Of a DNA stretch of 64,000 nt, positions 54,385 through 64,000 are shown piece after piece. Numbering within the stretch: position 1 is the first letter of the stretch; each line of letters begins with the position of its first letter. Origin of the DNA: Leguminivora glycinivorella (Eukaryota; Arthropoda; Insecta; Lepidoptera; Tortricidae). The position numbers were made by a program, and so were the translations under genes. The DNA is taken from positions 3,675,501 through 3,739,500 of the forward strand of contig NC_062990.1 in assembly GCF_023078275.1 (NCBI RefSeq), given 5' to 3'. The notes under the pieces were generated by a model. That model did not search any database and was not told the origin of the DNA. It saw nothing but the letters and a program-made list of their open reading frames with translations.

Positions 54385-56408
54385 ATCCGACCTTCCAACC
54401 CGAAGGGTAAACTCCCAACTAGCAAAAGTCGCGCTTACAACGATCTCAAGACTACATTTTTTTGGTTTTATATTGATTCTATATCATCGTATAATCCTGG
54501 ATTTGGGCAAAATTATAAGCGTATTTATTTTAATATCGTTCTAATATCACTTTTATTGCATACTGTTTGCTTTTACAGTAATCATGCCAAAACGAATTTA
54601 AGCCTCCTTAGGCTAATATCGCTTTCAGGTAAGTATTTTATAAGCCTGCATAGGCTTATTTTGGTCCAACGTTAGACTCTTATGAGCCTAAACAAGCTTA
54701 TTTTGATTTTTGTACGACAACATGGTACGCTTGGTCTGTAGCGTGATAATATAAAAAATGTTGTGACAAAATAAACACTGAAGGTACGAATTACCATTTA
54801 GTAATACTTATAATCTTATAATAGCGTGTTTATTATCCTTGGTGCTTCTTCATATTGCGCAGTAAGTATTTGGAAAATATTATTTACTGTAAAATGGACC
54901 CTTATTTACACTTCAAATTTCATGCGCCCACTCAAATAATAGTATTTTGTATCCTAGTTAATTATTTTATTTCTATATTTGCAGTAAAAAGACGCCATTG
55001 TTATAGTTGCATTTTCTCAGTGCGCTATTAGACTATTATAAGATCATTTACTTAATATTAGCATTCTTGAATACCAATGATACGGCCATGTTTAATTAAT
55101 TTAGGGTTCCTTGCTTTACCTATATAAAACCTCATTTTCTTTATCTTGACCTGATTTTATATCACTTGACCCTATAAAAACAAATATACTTATTGTTTTT
55201 ACTTTTTATTCAAATGGCAATGTTGGTGATATGAAATGGTTGTATACTTACAATTGTGTTCCCAAAATCGATTTAAGGTCTAATCACTTTATATTGATCT
55301 CATCTATTGTTTATTTAAGTATGTTTATTCTATATCACGCTAATATCGAACTAAATTACTGCTATTGATCTCATAATAGCTTTATATAACGATACCTCTG
55401 GGTTCAATTGGCGTAAAGGACATTTTGGCGAAAATGAGTTATATATACAGTTTTGTTCAGAATTTCAAGCGCTATCGATCTGTGTAGTTAAAATTTCGAT
55501 ATCTCTTAAAAAGTTGCCTTTACGACCAAGATTTTCTACTATGGACTTGCAAAAATAGCTTTTCTGAAGGGGCGTAAATATCAAGTTATTAATTATAAAT
55601 TATTATTTGTGTCGTAAAGGAAATCTACAAATAAAAATATAGTCGTAAGTCACCTTGATATCGACGCTGGAAAGGCTAATTGACTAACAGACCATTTTTG
55701 GGCATATTGAGTTATATACATCATTGGAATCAGCGATTTTTTCTGAGTCTAACGAGCCAGGTTTCAAAACGATCTGAAGACTTTTTTGGCTTGTTAGCAA
55801 TTTGGAAAAAGGCAATTTACTAAAAACATTTTCTCTAACAAGCCACTTTTTTTGACAAATTATTGAGATACTGGCTATATGTTAACGCCAAAAACACTTG
55901 TTTGGATGTTAGTCAATTTCGTTTAATGTAATTTTATGTGTTTTAGTTTATAAGTCATTTTACCACAATGAAAAAATGTTATGATTGCACGTTAACCATT
56001 TATCTAGAACCGCGGTAGTAAAGAACTGCACGTTAGCCGTTTATCCAGAACCGCGGCAGTCAAAAACTGCACGTTAGCCGTTTATCCCAACCGGCGAAAT
56101 AGTGGCTTAGGTGGTTTAAGCAAATATCCTAGAAATTAATAACACAACATTCTCCTTTAATCCATTTTACTTGTCTTTGGTAAATAAAAATTACATTTAA
56201 TAGTCAAATATCCTGACCGAATAATTATATTTTAATTTACGTTAGTGAATTTAAATGAACTCTTCAGTCATAGCGTAATGCGTATTAGGTATTTTAAAAC
56301 CAAAAACTGACCTTGAGCGTAAACATTTTACAAGGGGAAAGGGACGGGCGACTCTTTAGTCAACGCTTAGTGCTACTCGAGTTAAGACGTGACAGCTATC
56401 GTGCGTAA

Positions 56409-57260
56409 TTGTGGCGATCATTCATTTCGGAGTGTTTAGAGGTAACATTGGACAAAAATCTACAATGGACTCTTCATATAAGAAAACTAGCAAACAAATT
56501 AAATTCAGCCGCATACGCCGTTAGGAGAATCAGGCAACTGACTAATGTTGAGACAGCTCGCCTAGTGTATCATAGTTATTTTCACAGTTTAATGTCATAT
56601 GGTATTCTGGTTTAGGGCAAAGTAGCTGACATACAGACTATTTTTGTATTACAAATGAGAGCCATTCGTTCTATTTACAACTTAGGAACACGTGAAGAGA
56701 ACTTTTCAAAGAAATTAATATCTTAACTGTAGCTTTCCAAAACATCTATGATAGTATAATTTATGTTGTTACGAATTTAGACTGTTTCACTAAGAATTCT
56801 GATATCCATAATTATAACACTAGAAACAAAAATAAGCTTGCCATAAAGAAGTTTCGTGTCCGCAAAGTACAGAAATCATTTGTTGGGCAATGAATGCATT
56901 AATTTTTATAATAAGTTACCTGACCTGACACTGTTTTGAGATTACCCCTCCCAGCTCTTAAGAACTACTTAAAAAAATCATTGATATTAAAGGCTTATTA
57001 CAGAGTCGAGGACTATTTGATAGATAAACAATATAAACATGCATGGCCCGAACCAGAAACTGCAAAAAACAAATAGCAATTAAAATAATTGTATTATGTG
57101 TAGAGGACACAGTTCAGATAAGAAAGCACATAAAATATTTTATGTTTTGTAAGATCACAATATATTAGATTAGGATCATAATATATATGTAATGAACTAT
57201 TCATAAGAGCTTGTAACTAGGCCTACATGAATAAATATATTTTGAATTTGAATTTGAATT
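56409..57260 (+). pseudogene. Jockey-like LINE fragment in Z copy 2
   Basis: Same fragment as 10794-11647, now on the plus strand, ending in (ttgaattt)n at 57240-57265. Identical 68-residue translation. Dead. Confidence 0.72.
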
Positions 57261-58069
57261 TGTACATATTTAATGATATTGAGATTGACGAAGATTGATT
57301 GATTTGACGAAGCCTGCGCTGTGGATTTGGATGATGGTTTGTATGTTTTGGTAATAAAGAATTTTTGTTTTGGTAATAAAGAGTTTTGTATTGAGATTTA
57401 TATTATCTTTTTCTTCTGTGACAATTTGATATGTTTTCTCTGAAGAAGAACGACGTATTATTAAACTACAATATAATTTATTGAAATTAAATATGTGTAC
57501 AAAGCGCGAGAACTTAAAGTGTGAAATTAATTTCCATAGAGTACCTACCTAGTCTGTTAATTTTTTTTTGATGAATACTTTTGCATGTTAAATTTTATCT
57601 TGTTATTTAATGCATGTTAATTATAAGATGTAATGTATTGAAAAGAAGTGGCCCGCCAAGTTTCTTGCCGGTCCCATAGTGGATACACCCCTCCCAACTG
57701 AGGGGGACTGAAATCTTCTCGAGGCTGAGGCGTAGGGTTAGAGCCGGCGTATATTTATTTGACGTTCATATGCGCATTGTAATATGCCTACTTGAAAAAT
57801 AAATAATTCATTTTCATTTTCAAGTCTTTGTTTTGTGTATTCCTTAATTATTATTATACGTAATTTTAATTGTATAAAGTATTTAATAATGATACTCGAA
57901 CCTATATTTGAGTAATAAGTCGTTTTATTTATGTTACTTTCTCTTTTTAACACAAACGCTAAGCTTACTAATAATATTTACGAGTACCTTTCTATTGTTT
58001 ATTTTGAAAGTACCTATAAGTTTGTTTTTATAGTGTCCCGTGTATAACTCACTGGTCAAAGGAAACGGG

Positions 58070-58330
58070 TCAGATAGTATGGAGATCTTGAGATTCAATG
58101 TTGTAGTACTTGTAGTGAATACGGTTACCTTGTTGACCTAGTTGACCTTGACTAGTGACTTTGCCTACTAAGTTGGAGGTCCCGGAATCGAATCCCGGTG
58201 AGGGCGTTTATTTGTATGTATATAAGTAGGTACCGTATTTACCTACAGTTATCTACATTAGTAAGTACCTATATATATCGTCGCCCCTCACACCATAATA
58301 CAAGCCTTGCTTAGTTTAGAGCTTTGTTGA
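58070..58330 (+). repeat. SINE family B inside Z copy 2
   Basis: Counterpart of 9735-9985; B-box-like gaatcgaatcccggtgagg at about 58185. Confidence 0.6.
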
Positions 58331-61300
58331 TTTGTATCAGATTGCCCCCAGAATATTTAAAATATATACATACTCACATACACACATTTTTACGCCTTTT
58401 TCACTACATGGTGGCGGCAGAGCGTCGAAGGTGCAACAGTAGAAACCTATGTCTATTTTCGTACAATCAACAGCAAAAGTAAGTGTTGACCATCTTCCTT
58501 TTCATAATATAATAAGGTCTACAATCGAATAATGATCACTTACTTTTGCTGTTGCCTGCACAAATAAGTTTAACTTAATTAAAGATTCTTTCATGAGAAA
58601 TACAATAGTTTTCAGTATGACATCTCATCTAAAAACAGGTGTTAGTTTTTGGTGAAGTGCCTTTTAAGCTGTTATACCAGTGTTTCATAATGTTAGCTAG
58701 TGGCTGTTATGCATTTTCTTCGATTCTAGTTTTGTTTGAAACGTCTTATTATATGTTCTTTTGGGTTGGGTTTTAAAGCTAATAGTCGCATAAGTTAAGT
58801 ATCCGTTCCCTAAGAAACTATGAATATGGTGGTTAGACCTTTATCCTGACTTTGAAAAAATGACAATTGTCTAACGTGGTCTTTATTTCGTAAATACGTA
58901 CATATATCGGAATACAATCATATTGATCAAATAAACAACACAAATACCTCCAACTTCGTAGTACGTCATTTTATTGTATAATAAATAAACAAAAAGTTAT
59001 GATTTTTTTTCCAAAAAAAAAAGTTTATATTGGCTCTCCTGTAAAGTTTGCAAAATGCACGTTAGTCAATTAGCCTTTCCAGCGTCGAATTATATATTGT
59101 TGCCCTTTAAGCCCTTACTTTTTAAGGATCACTTTCTATAGTAGTGTGGTAAAGTTGGGCGTAAAGGACAAGTTTTTTTGTTCTTCGTCCTTTACGACCA
59201 GCACTAAAAATATTTTATCCGCAACTGTAATCGATATCTTTGGGTTCAATTGTCGTAAAGGACATATAATGCAGGTTTCCAAGAGAAAGATAAACCCACT
59301 TTTTTTGTTTTTTTGACCTATATTTGTGACGTGTATAAGAAAAATATGCAGATTACGAGTATCTTTAACCTAGTGTAGCAACCGTAGTGATAAACTAAAC
59401 GATTTAGAAGATAGATGGTTGTAAAGGACACGTCAAAATGCTATAACGTCCTTTACACCCATGATTTGATACGGTCGTAAATGACAGTCTTAGATGATTT
59501 TTATACAAAGTCGGGGCGTAATTGTAACCGAAATGGTACTACAAATGTTGTGCTAAGTTTACAATTAAAAACTGGAAAAATGTATCAAAAAGTCAGTAGG
59601 TTACGCATTCAGCCTTTAATTCTAGCAGGGAAACGCTTTCGTAGTATTATTATACTGCGGCGAGATGTAGGTAATAAAAAAAATACTATGGTAATCAGGG
59701 TACGTACCCAAATGCACAAACGCTCACGATAATATCTATTTCGTAGCTATATATCTTTATCGCTCTTGCGTATTGCACCAGACTGCATTTTTGTCGGCGT
59801 CTGGCGTCGACGATTGCCATTCAGCTACGCCGGCAGTAAACTTTAACAGTAGACTATACTAACATTTAGTGCGACAATAACAGGTGCGTTTCGCTAGCGA
59901 ATGAGCGTTAGCGTTTGGTGACTTGGCTATTACCCAGGTACTTAAAGCATTGACTATAATATTTCTAGGATTGAACTCATAATTAAGATTATTATTATTT
60001 AACAGGTTTTAGACTAAATAACAATCTTCGGTTTTAAAATTATCAAAAATATGAATCAACATAGTGGGTAGTCTTGACTACAGTTACTATTATTTATTAG
60101 TTGGTCACAGTTTGTATACGCGTCCTAACTTGCGTTTATAAATAGGTACTTAACTCTTTAGTTATTCCTAGAACTTCTGTCTACTTTAGACTTAAAATTA
60201 CTGTCGTATTAATATAGTCTACTGTTCACAGTTGCTGATTAAAGTTTACGTGATTACCATTAGTGTTTTTATATTTACTTAAACTACGAAAGCGTTTCCC
60301 TGCTAGAATTAAATACTGAATGCGTAACTTATTGAGACAGCGGCGAGTACTAAAATAATAACTTTCCAAAATATTAGATAGTTTTTAAGCAAATGTTGTT
60401 TCTTTATTGCAAAACTGGATATAAAATAGTCTTGTTCTTTGTCTTTGCTAAATATTTAGATAAATATACACTGTAACACTATTGTGGCTATTCTATGCCA
60501 TATTAACTACGTTTTGATACATTTTTCAAGTTTCTCAATTGTAAACTAAGCTAAAAACAGTTGCCATTTGTACCATTCCGGTTACATTTACGCCCCGAAT
60601 TTGTATAAAAATCATCTAAGACCGTCATTTACGACCCTATCAACTCCAATTGTTCAAAAAAATCGTGGGTGTAAAGGACGTTCATAGCATTTTGACGTGT
60701 CCTTTACAACCATCTAACTTCTAAACCGTTTAGATTATCACTACGGTTGCTACACTAGGTTAAGGATACTAAAAATCTACATATTTTTCTATATACGTCA
60801 CAAATATAGGTCAAAAAACAAAAAAGATATAAACATTTTTCTAAAAAAAAAGTTGTTTTTTGCTTCTCCTGAAAACCTGCATTTTGTCCTTTACGCCAAT
60901 TGAACCCAAAGGTATCGATAAGGTCACAAAAAGATGCACTATTGTATTTTTATGTTATGCTGATATTAGTCTGAAGTTCTTACAAAAGCATTTATTAAGG
61001 CTATTATAACATCAAATGATCTAATATCGCTCTAATATCTTATTAACTACTGCTATTGATCTTATAATAGTTTTGAATAAGATGAAAAAGGCATGTACTT
61101 ATAGTGTTTTTATGTTATGGAGATATTAGCCTGACATTCTTACAAGAGCATTTATTAGGACCATTATAAAATCAAATAAACTTAGAGAAGGGGACTATAA
61201 GAATATTTACTCTCAAGAACAATGAATCTACGTAAATGTTATTGTAGGAGTAAGAGGCTTATAATAGTATTATAAAATGCGCTTATATACACATATGAGA

Positions 61301-61635
61301 CTAAGTAATGAGACAGAGAGGTCTAGAGTGCGTACTAACTTGTCTAAGGCTAATATAAGAGCATAACATTTTCTAAAACAAATATTAGAGTGCTATAAGC
61401 CCACTACTCTTATAAAGTGCGCAATCCAAGACTATTTTGCTAGTTGGGCTAGACCTTATTGGAATTAGTCCGGTTTCCTTACGATGTTTTCCTTCACCGA
61501 AAAGCGACTGGCAAATATCAAATGACATTTCGCACATAAATTCCGAAAAACTCATTGGTGCGAGCCGGGGTTCGAACCCGCGACCTTCGGAACGAAAGTC
61601 AAGTCAGGTACTTACCGGTAGGCTACCAGCGCTTC

Positions 61636-62304
61636 GATCGCATGCATGAGAATGCATATTTATTTCTGTACGTCCAGTTCTAATTACTTTTCCTTCGAAT
61701 AACGATTTTTCTCCCATGGGTGTAGTAGAAAGAAGTCCTGTGGGATATGGGCGTCTGTCTGTCACTGCATTAACACGATGTTATCTTTCAACCCCTTTAT
61801 TGTTAGTGTTACCAATATTTTGTATTTATTCTGTCTGTTACCCTCCGTGAATCTTTCTCACTTGATGGTCTCATCGGAAGATCAACGCTGGAAGTCACCA
61901 GCAACACGCTGAGATGAGGCCATTTCGTGGTACTTCATTCCTTTCTGTCTTGTTGTTATTATGTGTATTTTGTCTTGCCTGTGTTCACGTATATTCTATT
62001 CAATGAGCGTCACTGAGACTTTATCAGCTTCATGTACTCTGCCTACCCTTTTTGAGAATACAAAGTTTGTGATTATGTATGTGTCTAGTACTACTGCTAT
62101 AGAAGACATTCGGGTGTTAACAGTTAAATATTTAAGGTACAGCGGGACAAATGCAACTGATCCATTTTTTCCATGTTTAATCATGTTTGCATTATTAAAA
62201 TAGAGTACCTCCATGTAGAACTCAACTTAATAGTGTAATTATGAAAAAAATGGATCAGTAGAATAGCTCCCCAGTCGGGATTTGTCCCGATGTACCTTAA
62301 TGGT
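61636..62304 (+). repeat. Retroelement tails
   Basis: 61875-61940 (gatcaacgctggaagtcacc, agatgaggccatttcgtggt) and 62028-62060 (cttcatgtactctgcctacc) are two 3'-end types I recognise in lepidopteran repeats; relatives of the second are at 18217 and 28560. The 80-codon frame at 61961-62203 has no motif. Confidence 0.45.
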
Positions 62305-62849
62305 AAAAAACCGGCCAAGAGCGTGTCGGGCCACGCTCAGTGTAGGGTTCCGTATTTTTCTCAAAAACTACTGAACCTATCAAGTTCAAAACAATTTTCC
62401 TAGAAAGTTTTTATAAAGTTCTACTTTTGTGATTTTTTTCATATTTTTTAAACATATGGTTCAAAAGTTAGAGGGGGGGGGGACGCACTTTTTTTTCCTT
62501 TAGGAGCGATTATTTCCGAAAATATTAATATTATCAAAAAACGATCTCAGTAAACCCTTATTAATTTTTTAATACCTATCCAACAATATATCACACGTTG
62601 GGGTTGGAATGAAAAAAAATATCAGCCCCCACTTTCCATGTAGGGGGGGTACCCTAATAAAACATTTTTTTCCATTTTTTATTTTTGCACTTTGTTGGCG
62701 TGATTGATATACATATTGGTACCAAATTTCAGCTTTCTAGTGCTTACGGTTACTGAGATTATCCGCGGACGGACGGACGGACGGACGGACGGACAGACAG
62801 ACATGGCGAAACTATAAGGGTTCCTAGTTGACTACGGAACCCTAAAAAT
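62305..62849 (+). mobile_element. GGAC-linked element, full copy 3
   Basis: Same boundaries as 47046-47578, with a shorter GGAC run and a 10-G tract. Confidence 0.8.
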
Positions 62850-63039
62850 GGGTAAGTACCTACTTACCTATTTTTAAAACCCAACAGTTTCATGTGTCTA
62901 TCTTCTAATAAAATTCTTCTTCGTGCGTAGTTACCATAATTATTTCCTTTTTAACACGCTTTTATTAGGTCGTCGTGTATGTAACTATGTATGTAATGGA
63001 ATCTGCGGAGGCTAATTTAACCATCTTCCAGGAGTCGTA

Positions 63040-63730
63040 GCGTAATGAAAATTGGCAGCTATATGTAGTTCCGATGACAATACAATAATATGGTACTGTT
63101 GAGCTGATCTGATGATGGAGTCGGAAGATATGAACTGGAACTACATGATGGAACCTCGTATCATAGCCGTTTTTGGGTTTCTTAGAAAAGTCTTGTAATG
63201 AACTTTGACTACAATTAGGTTTCAAGGTCTGATGATGAAGCCGAAAGATATGAACTGGAACTACATGATGGAACATCGTATCATAGCTGTTTTTGGGCTT
63301 CTTAGGAAAGTCTTGTAATGAACTTTGACTACAATTAGGTTTCAAGGTCTGATGATGGAGCCGGAAGATATGAGCTGGAACTACATGATGGAACATCGTA
63401 TCATAGCTGTTTTTGGGCTTCTTAGAAAAGTCTTGTAATGAACTTTGACTACGATTAGGTTTCAAGGTCTGATGATGGAGCCGGAAGATATGAACTGGAA
63501 CTACATGATAGAACATCGTATCATAGCTGTTTTTGGGCTTCTTAGAAAAGTCTTGTAATGAACTTTGACTACGATTAGAATTCAAGGTCTGATGATGGAG
63601 CCGGAAGATATGAACTGGAACTACATGATGGAACATCGTATCATAGCTGTTTTTGGGCTTCTTAGAAAAGTCTTGTAATGAACTATGACTACGATTAGGT
63701 TTCAAGGCCTGATGATGGTGCCGGAAGATA
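63040..63730 (+). repeat. 120-bp tandem satellite, about five units
   Basis: The unit starts are spaced exactly 120 bp (63111, 63231, 63351, 63471, 63591, 63711). Each carries gatgatggagccggaagata and tcatagctgtttttgggctt. Units differ by a few bases. Because 120 is divisible by three, the minus strand stays open for 297 codons (62965-63858) with a 40-residue repeat (HIFRLHHQTLKPN core). This follows from the repeat; no known domain is present. Confidence 0.88.
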
Positions 63731-63759
63731 AGAACAGAAAAAAGGCCTGATATGGTGCC

Positions 63760-64000
63760 GGAAGGGGGGGGCTCGAGGGGGAAGCATGAAAGAAAGATCA
63801 ACGTAGTATTTAAAATAAGTTGGGTTAGCGTTTTCTTGTGACCTTTCAGAGCAAACAAAGGGGGGCTCGGGGGCGAAGCCCCCGCATAAAAGAAAGATCA
63901 ACGTTGTATTTAAAATAAGTTTGGTTAAGGTTTTCTTGTGATCCTTAAGAGTAAAGAAAAGGGGGCTCGGGGGCGAAGCCCCCCGCATGAAAGAAAGATC
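63760..64000 (+). repeat. About 100-bp tandem repeat running off the window
   Basis: gggggctcgggggcgaagcc and gcatgaaagaaagatcaacg recur with a spacing of 100-101 bp (marker agaaagatc at 63791, 63891 and 63992). The array is cut by the window end. Confidence 0.8.

Larger units (their letters stand above)
55661..59088 (-). mobile_element. Z element copy 2, nested in Y
   Basis: Same termini and content as 8967-12395, reversed. Length 3428 bp against 3429 bp. The segments I compared base by base, and both ORF translations, are identical. The flanks (ttgata / attata) show no clean duplication. Confidence 0.82.
55390..60917 (+). mobile_element. Y element, noncoding TIR element nested in X2
   Basis: Ends CGATACCTCTGGGTTCAATT... 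and ...AATTGAACCCAAAGGTATCG, about 33 bp inverted, with a 4-bp ATAA duplication (55386-55389, 60918-60921). X1 shows the empty site (tatataaggtcac, reverse strand near 53415). The motif GTAAAGGAC recurs many times. The right half (59227-60917) is a large imperfect inverted repeat: about 59227-59660 against 60280-60917. Without Z it is about 2.1 kb and noncoding. Confidence 0.78.
54414..61448 (-). mobile_element. X element copy 2, inverted, carrying Y
   Basis: Same ends as X1. Without Y and one copy of its duplication (55390-60921) it is 1503 bp, against 1504 bp for X1. Flanks aaact / ctaga against the SINE aaactaga suggest a 2-bp CT duplication. Only 29 bp of SINE lie between X1 and X2, giving an inverted pair. 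Confidence 0.82.
52752..61635 (-). mobile_element. SINE family A, split by two X elements
   Basis: The SINE reads catcatcatcctccttgcgt ... gcgactgcca up to 52880, atccgaccttccaacccgaa at 54385-54413, and ctagaccttattggaattag through the tRNA-like head (cggggttcgaacccgcgacc) at 61449-61635. Put side by side with 1064-1387 the three pieces cover the whole SINE, so it is the oldest layer of this nest. Confidence 0.82.

Noticed and set aside
54123..54675. Two identical 100-codon frames facing each other
   Set aside because: They are the same X-element end read in both inverted copies; AT-rich, no domain, and they differ only in the SINE spacer part.
63111..63730. CRISPR-like array at the regular 120-bp repeat
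   Set aside because: There are no unique spacers between short repeats; the whole 120-bp unit is repeated, and the sequence context is eukaryotic.
1..64000. Bacterial-type promoters, ribosome binding sites, operons or terminators
   Set aside because: All evidence points to insect nuclear DNA, where such signals do not apply.

Overview
The window looks like about 64 kb of insect nuclear DNA, most likely from a moth or butterfly. The base composition is AT-rich. Many dispersed repeats are of types I recognise as common in lepidopteran genomes: tRNA-derived SINEs with internal A/B boxes, repeats joined to CAGA/GGAC microsatellites, hairpin MITEs, and RTE/Jockey/R1-type LINE pieces. I found no convincing host protein-coding gene. 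Apart from the two intact ORFs of one LINE, what can be read is mobile DNA, its remains, and unassigned AT-rich sequence. All identity and repeat comparisons were made by eye.

1-8.9 kb: short interspersed elements. These include a foldback tRNA-SINE with target duplications, a SINE with a 14-bp duplication, a CA/GT palindrome, a hexamer array, a 152-bp-arm hairpin whose empty site lies at 14.05 kb, and a possible broken THAP-domain exon. 8.97-12.4 kb: a 3.4-kb noncoding terminal-inverted-repeat element (called Z) carrying older SINE and LINE fragments; a second, apparently identical copy lies inverted at 55.7-59.1 kb. 12.4-24.4 kb: MITEs, SINEs and degraded RTE-type LINE tails.

24.46-44.52 kb: one nested complex. 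The outer shell is an LTR element with roughly 1.1-kb LTRs and a TATA target duplication. Its 5' LTR is split by (a) a second LTR element with apparently identical 385-bp LTRs, a 4-bp duplication and about 6 kb of noncoding interior (LARD-like), and (b) a full-length, apparently intact R1-clade LINE with a 14-bp target duplication. The 3' LTR of the outer element preserves the uninterrupted sequence of both sites. The outer interior also holds a 3.25-kb element (W) with perfect 33-bp inverted termini.

44.5-52.7 kb: SINEs, GGAC-microsatellite elements, hairpin MITEs and LINE remnants, plus a largely unassigned stretch (47.6-50.4 kb). 52.75-61.6 kb: a five-layer nest. A SINE holds two opposite copies of a 1.5-kb element (X1, X2). 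X2 holds element Y (ATAA duplication), Y holds Z, and Z holds older LINE/SINE pieces. 61.6-64 kb: more repeats, ending in a 120-bp tandem satellite and a second array of about 100 bp that runs off the window.

Only the R1-clade LINE could act autonomously. The foldback SINEs, both LTR elements, X, Y, Z, W and the MITEs have no coding capacity that I can recognise and would need enzymes supplied from elsewhere.
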